Notes: generated by a model from the letters alone, not told the origin. A stretch of DNA of 64,000 nt from Marinibactrum halimedae (GCF_021234875.1 NZ_JAJQVM010000001.1:62001-126000); one strand, 5' to 3'; positions 36,029-46,013 are shown, counted from the stretch's first letter. A program made the numbers and translations.

Positions 36029-36054
36029 GAATAGATGTTATTGACGCTACTTAA

Positions 36055-36072
36055 TGTGAGATATGTCTCACG
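36055..36072 (-). promoter_or_regulatory. GacA/UvrY-type upstream activating palindrome for the CsrB-like RNA
   Basis: TGTGAG-ATATGT-CTCACG has the same arrangement as the GacA/UvrY box TGTAAG-N6-CTTACA; the inner GTGAGA/TCTCAC arms are perfect. It overlaps the stop codon of the REC-GGDEF gene and lies about 30-45 bases upstream of the predicted RNA start. A close fit to the published consensus would need A for G at two positions. Confidence 0.6.
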
Positions 36073-36991
36073 CGGAGAGAGAATTGTCTGAATAGGTGTG
36101 GCAGCAATTTCTACCTTTTCTTTTTGCTGCGTAGAGTGCGGTGTCGGCGTCTTTTAATGTTTCTTCAAAACCATGGGTGTGAGGCATCCATAATGCGATA
36201 CCGATGCTGAGTGTAATGGTAATGGGGGTTTGTTCGTGCTGGTAAGGCGTGTGTTCAACAGAGTGTCTAATACGCTCGCCAATTGAAGTTGCGACAGATA
36301 AGTTGGTATCTGGGCAGCATAATACGAATTCTTCTCCACCATACCTGCCGAAAATGTCAGATGGTCGAATACAGTGTTGAATGGTTTCGGTCACATGAAT
36401 TAATGCATTATCGCCCACATTATGCCCATAGTTATCATTCAGGCGTTTAAAGTGATCAATATCCATCATAAGAGCGCAAGAAGGTAAATTTAAACGTTCG
36501 GCTCGTGAAATTTCACGCTCTGATAAATCGAAGAAAGATCGGCGGTTATTAATACCGGTGAGAGGGTCTTGTGTTGCTAGGCGAATGAGTTCGTCATTGG
36601 CAGTTGCCAGTGCATGTTTTTGCTCTTGAATGCGTAATGCAGAGCGAATTCTTGCCGCTAATACGGGATAGACAAGAGGTTTGGATACGTAGTCGTGAGC
36701 ACCTAAGTCTAGTGCCTTGATAATGTCCTCAATATCATCGTTTGCGGAAATAATAATAACCGGCGTGTCGTGTGTTTTTGAGTGTGCTTTTAATTCTTTT
36801 AATGCCTCAATGCCATTGAGCACAGGCATATGTAAGTCCAATAGAATGAGTTCCGGGTCATTTTCAATAGCGGAGTCGACGCCTTCACGCCCATTGGTCG
36901 CAGTAATGACACGATAGCCATCATCTTCTAATTCAAACAGCAACAGTTTTATGTTGTCAGGAATGTCATCGACAATCAGTATTGTGCCCAT
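36068..36991 (-). CDS. response regulator with GGDEF domain (diguanylate cyclase)
   Basis: 307 residues, ATG 36991 with GGAGACGG just upstream. The REC domain (about 1-120) has ILIVDDIPDN, the phospho-Asp in LILLDLHMPVLNG, and Lys in YVSKPL. The GGDEF domain (about 140-300) has MMDIDHFKRLNDNYGHN and YGGEEFVLCCPD, an active signature (GGEEF). It should make c-di-GMP when phosphorylated; no cognate kinase is seen. The stop codon lies inside the palindrome upstream of the CsrB-like RNA, in the same direction, so readthrough could feed that RNA. Confidence 0.92.
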   Translation of the reverse strand: MGTILIVDDIPDNIKLLLFELEDDGYRVITATNGREGVDSAIENDPELILLDLHMPVLNGIEALKELKAHSKTHDTPVIIISANDDIEDIIKALDLGAHDYVSKPLVYPVLAARIRSALRIQEQKHALATANDELIRLATQDPLTGINNRRSFFDLSEREISRAERLNLPSCALMMDIDHFKRLNDNYGHNVGDNALIHVTETIQHCIRPSDIFGRYGGEEFVLCCPDTNLSVATSIGERIRHSVEHTPYQHEQTPITITLSIGIALWMPHTHGFEETLKDADTALYAAKRKGRNCCHTYSDNSLSA

Positions 36992-37301
36992 TCCGTCTCC
37001 TAAGGCGGCGCTGAGTGTGCAGATCCATTTGAATTGAGGGAATTTTCACCGATGATAAAATTACGTTTTATTCAACTATAGCTGCTTTTTTTAAGTCATT
37101 AATAACGGCGAGCTGATATACATAATTTGTAAGTAGGCGAAGATTGTGCCTTTGCAATTTAGAAATGAATTATTGGGTATGCTTATTAAAAATGTGTTCG
37201 TTTTATCGGAATAAAATCAGAGCTTTAATTACTAAAAAAGCCGATAGTATGACTGTCGGCTTTTTTAGAGTTTTATAACAAAGAAAAATAGTAAGGGTTA
37301 A
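36992..37301. other. intergenic region upstream of the REC-GGDEF gene
   Basis: No gene. It contains the nrdB terminator (37232-37268) and should hold the promoter of the REC-GGDEF gene; no clear consensus boxes are visible. Confidence 0.5.
37232..37268 (-). terminator. terminator of the nrdAB operon
   Basis: CTAAAAAAGCCGA pairs with TCGGCTTTTTTAG and the stem can extend by a further 4-6 pairs (some wobble) to a 3-base loop. T runs flank it on both strands. It lies 34 bases after the nrdB stop. Confidence 0.92.
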
Positions 37302-38609
37302 TTAATCCCAGCTTAATGCGCCGCCTGTTTGATATTCAATCACACGGGTTTCAAAGAAATTTTTCTCTTTGCGTAAGTCCATGATTTCACTCATCCATGG
37401 GAAGGGGTTTTGGACGCCAGGGAATTGCTCTGGTAAGCCAAGTTGTGCCAAGCGACGGTTAGCAATAAATTGCAGGTACTCTTCCATCATCGCGGCATTC
37501 ATACCCAGAACACCTCTTGGCATAGTGTCGCGAGCATATTGAATTTCTAACTCAGTGCCTTCTAAAATCATTTGGGTCACTTCTTCTTTAAACTCAGGCG
37601 TCCAAAGGTGTGGGTTTTCCAATTTAATTTGGTTGATGACATCAATTCCAAAATTCAAATGCATGGATTCATCGCGCAGAATGTATTGGAATTGTTCTGC
37701 AACACCGGTCATTTTGTTACGACGGCCCATGGATAAAATTTGAGTGAATCCACAGTAGAAGAAAATCCCTTCAGTGACCACATAAAAACCCACTAAGTTA
37801 CGGAGTAACTCTTGGTCGCTTTCTGTGGTGCCGGTTTGGAAGGTCGGATCAGACAGACCACGAGTATGGCTAATGCTCCATGCCGCTTTGTTGGCGACAG
37901 ACGGCAACTCGCGGTACATGTTGAAGACTTCACCTTCGTCCATACCCAGAGACTCAATACAGTATTGATAGGCGTGGGTATGAATGGCTTCTTCAAAGGC
38001 TTGTCGCAAAATGTACTGGCGACATTCTGGGTTGGTGACCAATCGATAAATCGCTAGTACCAAATTATTGGCCACCAAACTGTCTGCGGTAGAGAAGTAA
38101 CCCAATGAACGCATCACGATACGACGTTCGTCTTCGGTGAGGCCATCGGCACTTTTCCAAATCGCGATGTCGGCGGTCATGTTGACTTCTTGTGGCATCC
38201 AGTGGTTGGCACAGCCATCCAAATATTTTTGCCATGCCCAATCGTATTTGAACGGGACAAGCTGGTTGAGATCGGCACGGCAGTTAATCATGCGCTTGTC
38301 GTCCACTTCGATACGAGCGGCACCCAATTCTAATTCTTCCAAGCCCGGTGCGGGATCAAGCTTGGCTAAGGCTGCACGGGCTTTTTCCAATACGCTATTT
38401 GTCGAAGACCCATTTGCTGAAGACCCATTTTGGCTAATTGGCGTGCCTTGAGTTTCCGAGCGCTCTGGTTGTACAAGTGATTCTTCTTGCGCACGTGTAT
38501 TTTGAGTTGCAGTTGCCACAGGTGCTGGTGCCTCTGTGGCAGATTTGGTTTGCGTGACGGCTGTGGGTGTTGCTTGATCTTCTTTCTCGAAATCGTCCCA
38601 ACTTAACAT
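37302..38609 (-). CDS. nrdB: ribonucleoside-diphosphate reductase, beta subunit (class I)
   Basis: 435 residues. It begins [11 protein letters not shown] as in Pseudomonas, with an Ala/Ser/Thr-rich N-terminal tail of about 80 residues before the ferritin-like core. Metal ligands are visible: Asp in TADSLVANN, Glu and His in EEAIHTHAY, Glu and His in [10 protein letters not shown]. The Tyr in EEAIHTHAY occupies the place of the radical Tyr, and Asp rather than Glu in TADSL is the iron-type ligand, so a diferric-tyrosyl cofactor is expected rather than the Mn/Fe type. The protein supplies the radical to NrdA. It follows nrdA by about 190 bases. Confidence 0.97.
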   Translation of the reverse strand: MLSWDDFEKEDQATPTAVTQTKSATEAPAPVATATQNTRAQEESLVQPERSETQGTPISQNGSSANGSSTNSVLEKARAALAKLDPAPGLEELELGAARIEVDDKRMINCRADLNQLVPFKYDWAWQKYLDGCANHWMPQEVNMTADIAIWKSADGLTEDERRIVMRSLGYFSTADSLVANNLVLAIYRLVTNPECRQYILRQAFEEAIHTHAYQYCIESLGMDEGEVFNMYRELPSVANKAAWSISHTRGLSDPTFQTGTTESDQELLRNLVGFYVVTEGIFFYCGFTQILSMGRRNKMTGVAEQFQYILRDESMHLNFGIDVINQIKLENPHLWTPEFKEEVTQMILEGTELEIQYARDTMPRGVLGMNAAMMEEYLQFIANRRLAQLGLPEQFPGVQNPFPWMSEIMDLRKEKNFFETRVIEYQTGGALSWD

Positions 38610-38800
38610 GAGGTTGGTTCCTCTACTGATAATGCGTTTTTAATGGTTCCATTGATAACGAATGCGCACTGGAGTAAACCGACTGCAGCGAAAAGGGCAT
38701 CACTGCAGTCGGTACTCAGTCTTCGCAGCAGTTGCTGCTGAGACGCTCTCCCCCGAGAATCGGTACGCTTAAACGTTAATCGTATTCGGTTTTGCCGCAA

Positions 38801-41734
38801 TTATTGGCAGGCTTCACAATCCGGATCATCCAGAGAGCAGGCTTTCGGTACGTTTGCCGCAACCGGTTCTGAAGGAGCTGGTGTGGATTCCGCTTTTGCT
38901 GCGCTGCCATTGCTGGCTCCACTCGCAGAGACGGCATTTAAGCTTCCGGTATTTACCGTGGATTTCTCCGTAGTGGTCGCCGCTAATGCACGCAAGTAGT
39001 ACGTAGTTTTTAACCCTCTGAACCAGGCCATACGGTAGGTAATATCGAGTTTTTTCCCGTTGGCGCCAGCAATGTAAAGGTTCAAGCTTTGGGCCTGATC
39101 AATCCACTTTTGGCGGCGACTGGCGGCATCGACTAACCAGCGTGGTTCCACTTCAAAGGCGTTTTTGTACAATTCTTTTAAATCTGCCGGTACACGGTCA
39201 ATTTGTTGAACAGAGCCTTCGTAGTATTTCAGGTCGTTGACCATCACACTGTCCCACAGGCCACGTTCTTTCAAGTCGCGAACCAAATACGGGTTGACTA
39301 CAGTGAACTCACCCGAAAGGTTCGATTTCACATACAGGTTTTGGTAGGTCGGCTCGATGGATTGTGATACCCCGGTGATGTTCGCAATCGTTGCGGTTGG
39401 CGCAATGGCCATCACATTGGAGTTGCGCATACCGTCTTTTTGGACGCGGGAGCGTAAGCTGTCCCAGTCGAGGGTGCGAGAGGTATCGACTTCAATGTAC
39501 TTCTCACCACGCGCTTTGACCATGTTTTCCAGTGAGTCGATGGGTAAGATGCCCTTGTGCCACAACGATCCCTCAAAAGTGGAGTAACTGCCACGTTCTT
39601 TGGCCAGTTCACAGGAAGCCTCAATCGCGTAGTAACTGAGGTGTTCCATTGAGTAATCTGCAAACGCCACTGCTTCATTTGAAGAGTAAGAGATTTTTTG
39701 GCGGTAGAGTGCATCCTGGAAGCCCATTAAGCCAAGGCCAACTGGGCGATGTTTCGCGTTACTGTTCCTTGAGGTATCGACGGCGTAGTAGTTAATGTCG
39801 ATGACATTATCGAGCATACGGACTGCTGTTTTAATGGTCTTCTTGAGCTTGTCGGTATCAAGCTTACCCTCGACAACGTGTTGAGCGAGGTTGACCGAGC
39901 CCAGATTACACACGGCAATTTCTTCGCCAGCTTTGGTATTGAGAGTGATTTCGGTACACAAGTTGGACGAGTGCACTACACCGACATGCTGCTGAGGGCT
40001 ACGCATGTTGCAGGGGTCTTTAAACGTGATCCACGGGTGGCCAGTTTCAAAGAGCATACCAAGCATTTTGCGCCATAGGTCTAGGGCACGAACTTTCTTA
40101 AATAAGCGAATATCGCCGGCGTCGGCCTTGCGCTCGTACTCTTCGTATTGCGCTTCAAAGGCGGGGCCGACTAAATCGTGCAGGTCCGGCACTTCATTTG
40201 GAGAGAACAGTGTCCATTGTTGATCTTCGAAGACGCGCTTCATGAACAAATCTGGCACCCAGTTGGCGGTGTTCATATCATGGGTGCGGCGGCGGTCATC
40301 CCCGGTATTTTTACGCAACTCAAGGAATTCTTCGATGTCCATGTGCCAGGTTTCGAGGTAAGCACACACGGCGCCTTTGCGCTTACCTCCTTGGTTGACG
40401 GCAACGGCAGTGTCGTTCGCAACCTTCAAGAAGGGGACAACACCTTGAGATTTTCCGTTAGTGCCTTTGATATACGCACCCAGTGAGCGAACAGGAGTCC
40501 AGTCGTTACCCAGTCCGCCGGCAAATTTGGACAACATGGCATTGTCTTGAATGGCGCCGTAAATACCGTGTAAATCGTCAGGGACCGTGGTGAGATAGCA
40601 CGATGACAGTTGTGGGCGTAGGGTGCCCGAGTTAAATAACGTTGGGGTAGAGCTCATGTAATCAAAGGAGCTCAACAAGTTGTAGAACTCGATCGCACGA
40701 GCATTTTTGTCGTCTTCACGCAGTGCGAGCCCCATCGCAACACGCATGTAAAAAATTTGTGGCAACTCAAAGCGAACATTATCACTGTGGATAAAGTAAC
40801 GGTCGTACAAGGTTTGTAGGCCGAGATAGGTAAATTGCTCGTCGCCGTGGTGGTTTAATGCTGCACCTAATCGCTCAAGGTCAAAGGTTGCTAATTCTGG
40901 GTCAACGAGTTCGAGCTCAATGCCTTTATTGATGTACACAGGCAAGACATCTGCGTAAAGGCTTTCCATCTCGTGGTGGGTGGCTTGCTCGGCGAGCCCA
41001 AGGAAAGAGAGGGCCTCGGCTCTGAGTTTGTCTAAGAGTAAACGCGCGGTGGCATAGGTATAGTTGGGTTCTTGTTCCACTAAGGTTCTAGCGGTAATCA
41101 CAAGTGAGGTGTTGACATCTTCCAGGTTAACGCCGTCATACAAGTTACGCATGGCTTCGCTCAAGATAGCCTCAGCGTCGACTTCTTTTAAGCCTTCACA
41201 CGCTTCTTGCACCACGGTGCGAATGCGGTGCATGTTCAACGACTCTTTGCGGCCATCTGGCATGGTGACCATGATGGTGCCGTATTTTTCATCGGGCTGG
41301 GGTTCTGAGGTCGTGACATCTTCGGCACGTTCGGCTCTTAGACGAGCGTGTTCTTCACGGTAGAGAACGTAATCTCGTGCCACTTTGTGTTCGCCAGAGC
41401 GCATGAGAACGAGCTCTACCTGATCTTGAAGGTCCTCAATGTGGACGGTGCCGCCAGAGGGCATACGACGCATAAATGTGGAGGTGATTTGCTCTGATAA
41501 AGAGGAAACCGTTTCGCGAATACGGCTGGAAGCGGCAGCGGTACCGCCTTCCACAGCCAAAAAGGCTTTTGTCATTGCGACGGCAATTTTGCTTTCGTCG
41601 TACGGCACAACCGTGCCATTGCGTTTAATAACGCGCAGTTTGCCTGGGGCTGTAGCGATTACTTGGCTTGGTGCTGCTGATTCTGAAGGGGTAGTAACAG
41701 GTGAAGAAGTATTGACTTCCGTCTCGGTTTGCAT
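38801..41734 (-). CDS. nrdA: ribonucleoside-diphosphate reductase, alpha subunit (class I)
   Basis: 977 residues, longer than the 761 of E. coli because of two N-terminal ATP-cone-like domains: a full cone (about 30-135, VIKRNGTVVPYDESK) and a second (about 150-240, MPDGRKESLNMHRIRTV). The catalytic barrel keeps the Cys of SSCYLTTVPDD, the NxCxE motif in SNLCTEITLN, and the partner near AIAPTATIANITG. The C-terminal redox pair is CSLDDPDCEACQ. It reduces ribonucleotides to deoxyribonucleotides with NrdB. Transcription is probably under NrdR (boxes near 42101-42144). Confidence 0.97.
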   Translation of the reverse strand: MQTETEVNTSSPVTTPSESAAPSQVIATAPGKLRVIKRNGTVVPYDESKIAVAMTKAFLAVEGGTAAASSRIRETVSSLSEQITSTFMRRMPSGGTVHIEDLQDQVELVLMRSGEHKVARDYVLYREEHARLRAERAEDVTTSEPQPDEKYGTIMVTMPDGRKESLNMHRIRTVVQEACEGLKEVDAEAILSEAMRNLYDGVNLEDVNTSLVITARTLVEQEPNYTYATARLLLDKLRAEALSFLGLAEQATHHEMESLYADVLPVYINKGIELELVDPELATFDLERLGAALNHHGDEQFTYLGLQTLYDRYFIHSDNVRFELPQIFYMRVAMGLALREDDKNARAIEFYNLLSSFDYMSSTPTLFNSGTLRPQLSSCYLTTVPDDLHGIYGAIQDNAMLSKFAGGLGNDWTPVRSLGAYIKGTNGKSQGVVPFLKVANDTAVAVNQGGKRKGAVCAYLETWHMDIEEFLELRKNTGDDRRRTHDMNTANWVPDLFMKRVFEDQQWTLFSPNEVPDLHDLVGPAFEAQYEEYERKADAGDIRLFKKVRALDLWRKMLGMLFETGHPWITFKDPCNMRSPQQHVGVVHSSNLCTEITLNTKAGEEIAVCNLGSVNLAQHVVEGKLDTDKLKKTIKTAVRMLDNVIDINYYAVDTSRNSNAKHRPVGLGLMGFQDALYRQKISYSSNEAVAFADYSMEHLSYYAIEASCELAKERGSYSTFEGSLWHKGILPIDSLENMVKARGEKYIEVDTSRTLDWDSLRSRVQKDGMRNSNVMAIAPTATIANITGVSQSIEPTYQNLYVKSNLSGEFTVVNPYLVRDLKERGLWDSVMVNDLKYYEGSVQQIDRVPADLKELYKNAFEVEPRWLVDAASRRQKWIDQAQSLNLYIAGANGKKLDITYRMAWFRGLKTTYYLRALAATTTEKSTVNTGSLNAVSASGASNGSAAKAESTPAPSEPVAANVPKACSLDDPDCEACQ

Positions 41735-42407
41735 TGACGTCTCCGCGAACGACTGGGTGGCTGTGATTCTGTAAAAATGTATATCAGTGCTAAAGAGTTA
41801 TTGCTGCGTTAAACACGAACGTCGAGGACGCTATTGTGACGGGTATGTGTCACTGGCATGGCCTTTTCGATATCGACAACATCGTCATAGGCGCACCGTA
41901 AAGGTGTACAACAGTGACCGTGGACAAATACTGTCATAGCAATAATTGGTTTTAGCATTAGAGTGAAATGGTCATGATTGCGGTGTACTTGGTAGTCAAT
42001 GGCGCTCTATTTTTGTTCTGCCCCCCTGTGCTAACAGGGAGTGACAATGGCCACTGGCTGGAGGGCTCTCTCTTTGTAGAGCCTAGAACACCTTAAAACC
42101 CAACATATAGGGGTATGCTTAACCTTTGATAACAGGATATAGGGTTTTGTCGGATTTTCAAGGTCATCAAGTTGGTGATTTCTTGTGGATAAAATGTGAT
42201 AGAGCAGGAGGTCAGTGACTACTTATCTGTTAGGCATTGGCATAAGGCGATTCAAAATCTGCGTTCATTCTTCTTTGTAGATATATTATTTTGTTATTTT
42301 GATGTCGGATTTTTATGGGTCCTGTGCCACCTGTTCTGAATAAGAATAGGTGGCTTGTCTTGTCTGCTCTTAAGCCTAGGTGCTTATGTGATAAGACGCG
42401 AATCAAC
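41735..42407. other. intergenic region upstream of nrdA and downstream of the FbpC-like gene
   Basis: No gene. The nrdA side holds two NrdR-like boxes (42101-42144) about 370-410 bases upstream of the start, so the leader is long. GGCTCT-N8-AGAGCC (42064-42083) is a possible leader hairpin. A 12-pair hairpin (42326-42354) lies near the end of the FbpC-like gene but has no T run on the minus strand. Confidence 0.5.
42101..42144 (-). promoter_or_regulatory. pair of NrdR-like boxes upstream of nrdA
   Basis: Two copies of a motif with core ATATAGGG (42105-42112 and 42137-42144; read CCCTATAT on the minus strand) lie 32 bases apart, about three helical turns. This spacing is typical of paired NrdR operators (consensus near acaCwAtATaTwgtgt). 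The match of each site to the consensus is partial. Confidence 0.55.
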
Positions 42408-43463
42408 CTACTCAATATCGATGGTGGATTGAGGAAACACAATAAGGTGCTGAGCATCAATGTTGATTCCCACTGTTTCACCAATAGGGTAATCATGGTG
42501 GCTGGAGAAGTTGGCAAGAACCTTCTTTCCGGAGGGGAGTGATAGCGTGTAGAGTGTTGCCGCACCGGTAAAGGCTTTGTCCTGTACGATGGTTTTTATT
42601 GGGCTTTCGGGAGAATGAAGCACGTCATCTGGACGAAATAATACTTCCACATTGGCGTCTTTATGCCAGTGTGAGTGTTTGCTTTTAAAGGTGCCAAGTT
42701 CGGTAGTGACTTCAGTGGCGCTGTTCGTGCGGCCTGGTAAGAAGGCACCTTGTCCAATAAAGCTCGCCACAAATCGGTTATTGGGTTCATGGTAGAGGTT
42801 GTAAGGTGTATCCCATTGGCACAACGTACCTTGGTTCATAACACCAATGTTATCTGCAAAAGCAAATGCTTCTTCTTGATCGTGTGTCACCATAATGGCG
42901 GTTATGCCACGTTGCTTAAGAATACTTCGTACTTCAACCGCAAGTAATCGTCGTAGTTCAACATCCAAATTCGAAAAAGGCTCATCCAATAGAAGCAAGC
43001 TGGGTTCCGTTGACAATGCTCGTGCCAAGGCAACCCGTTGTTGTTGTCCACCAGAGAGTTCATCTGGGTAACGTTCGCCCATATTCTCGAGTTTTACGAG
43101 GGTTAATAGCTCAGTCGTGATGCGTTTCTGTTGGTCATGTGGAAGAGGCTTGAGCCCAAAAGCGATATTGTCTGAGACGCTGAGGTGAGGAAACAGGGCG
43201 TAATCCTGAAAGACCATTCCGACACCTCGCTTCTCTGGTGCCAGCATACCCTGGGGTGTGGATAACTTTTGGTTAGCGAGACGAATTTCCCCTTCTGAAA
43301 GTGGATGAAAACCAGCAATCGCGCGGAGGATTGTAGTTTTTCCACAGCCGCTCGGCCCCAACAAGCAAGCAATGTCTCCTTCGGCAAGTTCGATATTCAG
43401 ACAGTCGACCACTTTGGTGCGCTGGTGCTGACAGGAAATATTGCTAAGGTGCAGAAAGCTCAT
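42408..43463 (-). CDS. ABC transporter ATP-binding protein, FbpC/PotA-like
   Basis: 351 residues. The ABC domain (about 1-235) has Walker A GPSGCGKTT, Q-loop FQDYALFPHL, signature LSGGQQQRVALARAL, Walker B LLLLDEPFSNLD and switch His MVTHDQEEA. The C-terminal part (about 240-351) is a TOBE-type regulatory domain with VLFRPDDV. This composition matches importers of ferric iron (FbpC), or of spermidine/maltose type. No permease or binding-protein gene lies next to it in the window, so its substrate and partners are unknown. Ferric iron is the best guess from overall pattern. Confidence 0.85.
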   Translation of the reverse strand: MSFLHLSNISCQHQRTKVVDCLNIELAEGDIACLLGPSGCGKTTILRAIAGFHPLSEGEIRLANQKLSTPQGMLAPEKRGVGMVFQDYALFPHLSVSDNIAFGLKPLPHDQQKRITTELLTLVKLENMGERYPDELSGGQQQRVALARALSTEPSLLLLDEPFSNLDVELRRLLAVEVRSILKQRGITAIMVTHDQEEAFAFADNIGVMNQGTLCQWDTPYNLYHEPNNRFVASFIGQGAFLPGRTNSATEVTTELGTFKSKHSHWHKDANVEVLFRPDDVLHSPESPIKTIVQDKAFTGAATLYTLSLPSGKKVLANFSSHHDYPIGETVGINIDAQHLIVFPQSTIDIE

Positions 43464-43654
43464 AAGTATGTGTTACTCAACGATAGAGAAGGTATGTTAG
43501 TAGTTGTATCTTGCTTTTGTTGTAGATGAATTGTTGTTGCTGAATTGTTGTAGCTGAAATACGGCTGATTTAGGGGGAGGGTGGTTTGCCCGACATACCC
43601 CAAGGTAATGTCGGGCTAAGGCTATTATGCCGGGTGACGATCATCAAGGCAGGA

Positions 43655-44560
43655 TTAGTGCTCAAGTAAAAATTCCATCAAGGCTTTTTGTGCGTGTAGT
43701 CGGTTTTCCGCTTCGTCCCATACAACAGAATGAGGCGCATCCAACATAGTTTCAGAGATTTCCATGCCTCGGTACGCGGGGAGACAATGCATAAAGAGCG
43801 CATCCGAATTTGCTTCACTCATTAAGGTTTCATTAACTTGGAAATGAGCAAACGCTGCTTCACGTACTTGTTTTTCCTCTTCTTGGCCCATCGAGGCCCA
43901 AGTATCGGTCACCACTAAATCAGTCTTTTTCACTGCTTCTTGAGCTGTAGAGCAAAGTACGATGCGATCTTTATTGGCTTCAATTAATTCCGCGTTAGGC
44001 TCAAAGCCCTCAGGGGTGGCAATACGTAATTCGAAATCCCACTGGCGTGCGGCATTGATGTAAGACTGGCACATATTATTGCCATCACCGACCCAGGCGA
44101 CAGATTTACCTTGAATACTGCCTCTGTGCTCTTGAAAAGTTTGCATGTCGGCCAGTAATTGGCAGGGATGATAATCATCGGTCAATGCATTAATCACCGG
44201 TACCTGGCTGTACTGAGCAAAACGTTCCACCACATCGTGGCCAAAAGTACGAATCATCACGATGTCCGTCATGCGTGAAATTACCCGGGCGGAATCTTCA
44301 ATCGGTTCACCCCGGCCTAGTTGGGTGTCTTTGGAAGACAAAAAGATCGCATGACCCCCCATTTGTGCTGCACCGGCTTCAAACGACACTCGAGTTCGAG
44401 TGGACGATTTCTCAAAAATCATCCCAAGTACCTTATTTTTCATAGGCTCGCCAGCACGGTTTTCGCGCAGTTCAGCTTTCATCTCTATGGCTCGGTGAAT
44501 CACAGAATGCAGTTCAGCCGGAGTGAGATCGAGAAGCGTAAGAAAATGTCGAGTTGCCAT
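43655..44560 (-). CDS. argF: ornithine carbamoyltransferase
   Basis: 301 residues from ATG 44560, with AGAGG upstream; an upstream in-frame start 21 codons earlier is not needed. It joins carbamoyl phosphate and ornithine to citrulline in arginine synthesis. Motifs: carbamoyl-phosphate loop [14 protein letters not shown] (YHPCQLLAD), and the Cys-Leu-Pro loop [13 protein letters not shown] near the C-terminus. It lies 173 bases after argD in the same direction, and the two likely form one arginine operon. Confidence 0.97.
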   Translation of the reverse strand: MATRHFLTLLDLTPAELHSVIHRAIEMKAELRENRAGEPMKNKVLGMIFEKSSTRTRVSFEAGAAQMGGHAIFLSSKDTQLGRGEPIEDSARVISRMTDIVMIRTFGHDVVERFAQYSQVPVINALTDDYHPCQLLADMQTFQEHRGSIQGKSVAWVGDGNNMCQSYINAARQWDFELRIATPEGFEPNAELIEANKDRIVLCSTAQEAVKKTDLVVTDTWASMGQEEEKQVREAAFAHFQVNETLMSEANSDALFMHCLPAYRGMEISETMLDAPHSVVWDEAENRLHAQKALMEFLLEH

Positions 44561-44733
44561 AATAAACCTCTGTGTCTTCGTCGTGCAGTAAGTGAAGCTT
44601 GCAGCCCACTCAATGATTAACAATAACGTTAATGGTAAAGGTAATGTTTGACTGCACGGATTGTCTGATAGAGCCTTCCAAAAAAGGCTCTGATGTTACT
44701 GTGTAATGTAGTGTGTAATGAATGTAGTTAAGA

Positions 44734-45909
44734 TCAGCCGAGTGAGCGTACCGTTTCGCACACTCGGTTAACGATATCGTTGGCTTGCTCGTCACTTAGG
44801 ATGAGTGGAGGGAGTAAGCGAATCGTATTGCCGGCGGTCACATTCACGATGACGCCGTTATTTTTAGCGATTTCCACAGCGTCTGCACAAGAGAGGGTTA
44901 ATTCAATACCCATCATCAAGCCACAGCCGCGAATGTCTTTTACATAATCGAGTTGACCCAGTTCTGCCTTTAGCGTGCGGAGCATATCGACACCGAGCGA
45001 GTGCGCTCGTTGGCAAAGTTGTTCAGACTCAATGAGGTCGATGACTTTGAGTGCGGCAGCGGTGCACAATGGATTACCGCCGAATGTTGATCCGTGATTC
45101 CCCGGTTGCAAAACCTCGGCGGCTTTGCCATGGCTTAAGCAAGCGCCAATGGGCATTCCGTTACCTAATCCTTTTGCCGTGGTGACGACATCAGGCAGGA
45201 TGCCTTCGGCCTGGTAGGCAAAATAGGTGCCCGTGCGGCCATTCCCGGTTTGAATTTCATCGACAATGAGCAACCAATCGTTTTGATCGCACAAAGCTCG
45301 AAGTGCTTTTAAATAGCCTTCATCGGGAATTCGAATGCCACCTTCCCCTTGAACGGGTTCCACCATAATGGCGACAACATTGCTGTTACTGAAGCCAATT
45401 TTTTCAACCGCTTCAACATCGTTAAAAGGTGCGTGAAGAAAGCCGCTGACTAACGGAGAAAACCCGGTTTTGACTTTGGGATTGCCCGTTGCGGTCAGAG
45501 TGGCCATGGTCCGGCCATGAAAGCTACCCTCCATCGTGATGATTTGTGGGTCGGTAATTCCCTTCGAGTGGCCATATTTGCGGGCAATTTTAATGGCGGC
45601 TTCGTTGGCTTCTGCCCCAGAATTGGAAAAAAAGACGTTACTCATGCCAGAGAGTGCCGTTAGCTTTTCTGCTAAACGGATGGGTGGTGTTGTTAAGAAG
45701 AGGTTTGAGGTGTGTACCAAGGTACCCGCTTGTTCGCTGATGGCAGCGGTGATGGCAGGGTGGGCGTGGCCCAAACCGCATACGGCAATGCCACTGAGCG
45801 CATCAATGTATCGATTACCTCGGTTGTCCCACAAATAAGCGCCTTCACCGCGCTCAAAAGTAGTGGTTCTTTCACCGTAGGTATTCATTAATGCTGTTTC
45901 AGTCGACAT
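44734..45909 (-). CDS. argD: acetylornithine aminotransferase
   Basis: 391 residues from ATG 45909; AAGAGG lies 11 bases upstream, and an in-frame GTG at 45921 would sit right on it. The enzyme converts N-acetylglutamate semialdehyde to N-acetylornithine with PLP. Class III aminotransferase features: SGIAVCGLGHAHP, NSGAEANEAAIKIAR, GSFHGRT, DEIQTGNGRTG and the PLP-binding Lys in TTAKGLGNGMPIGA. It leads an argD-argF pair and is divergent from grxD. Many relatives also act as succinyldiaminopimelate aminotransferase, so a role in lysine synthesis is also possible. Confidence 0.96.
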   Translation of the reverse strand: MSTETALMNTYGERTTTFERGEGAYLWDNRGNRYIDALSGIAVCGLGHAHPAITAAISEQAGTLVHTSNLFLTTPPIRLAEKLTALSGMSNVFFSNSGAEANEAAIKIARKYGHSKGITDPQIITMEGSFHGRTMATLTATGNPKVKTGFSPLVSGFLHAPFNDVEAVEKIGFSNSNVVAIMVEPVQGEGGIRIPDEGYLKALRALCDQNDWLLIVDEIQTGNGRTGTYFAYQAEGILPDVVTTAKGLGNGMPIGACLSHGKAAEVLQPGNHGSTFGGNPLCTAAALKVIDLIESEQLCQRAHSLGVDMLRTLKAELGQLDYVKDIRGCGLMMGIELTLSCADAVEIAKNNGVIVNVTAGNTIRLLPPLILSDEQANDIVNRVCETVRSLG

Positions 45910-46013
45910 AGTGCTATACACCTCTTTCTTAATGTTTCTTACTGACTTTTGCTATTGCCACTGTTGATATTCCAATATCGATCATTTTCATAATTAGAGT
46001 CGCAAAAACGAAA

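Noticed and set aside
35686-36054. Plus-strand frame of 122 codons in the exonuclease-diguanylate cyclase gap
   Set aside because: Low-quality Leu/Phe/Ser/Cys-rich translation from a C/T-rich strand, no ribosome-binding site; explained by the GGA-rich RNA on the opposite strand.
42326-42354. Terminator for the FbpC-like gene
   Set aside because: Hairpin pairs better on the plus strand, lacks a T run on the minus strand; no plus-strand gene precedes it.
45997-46010. ArgR operator upstream of argD
   Set aside because: Only a partial TCGC-N-AA match to the Pseudomonas motif and no second arm.
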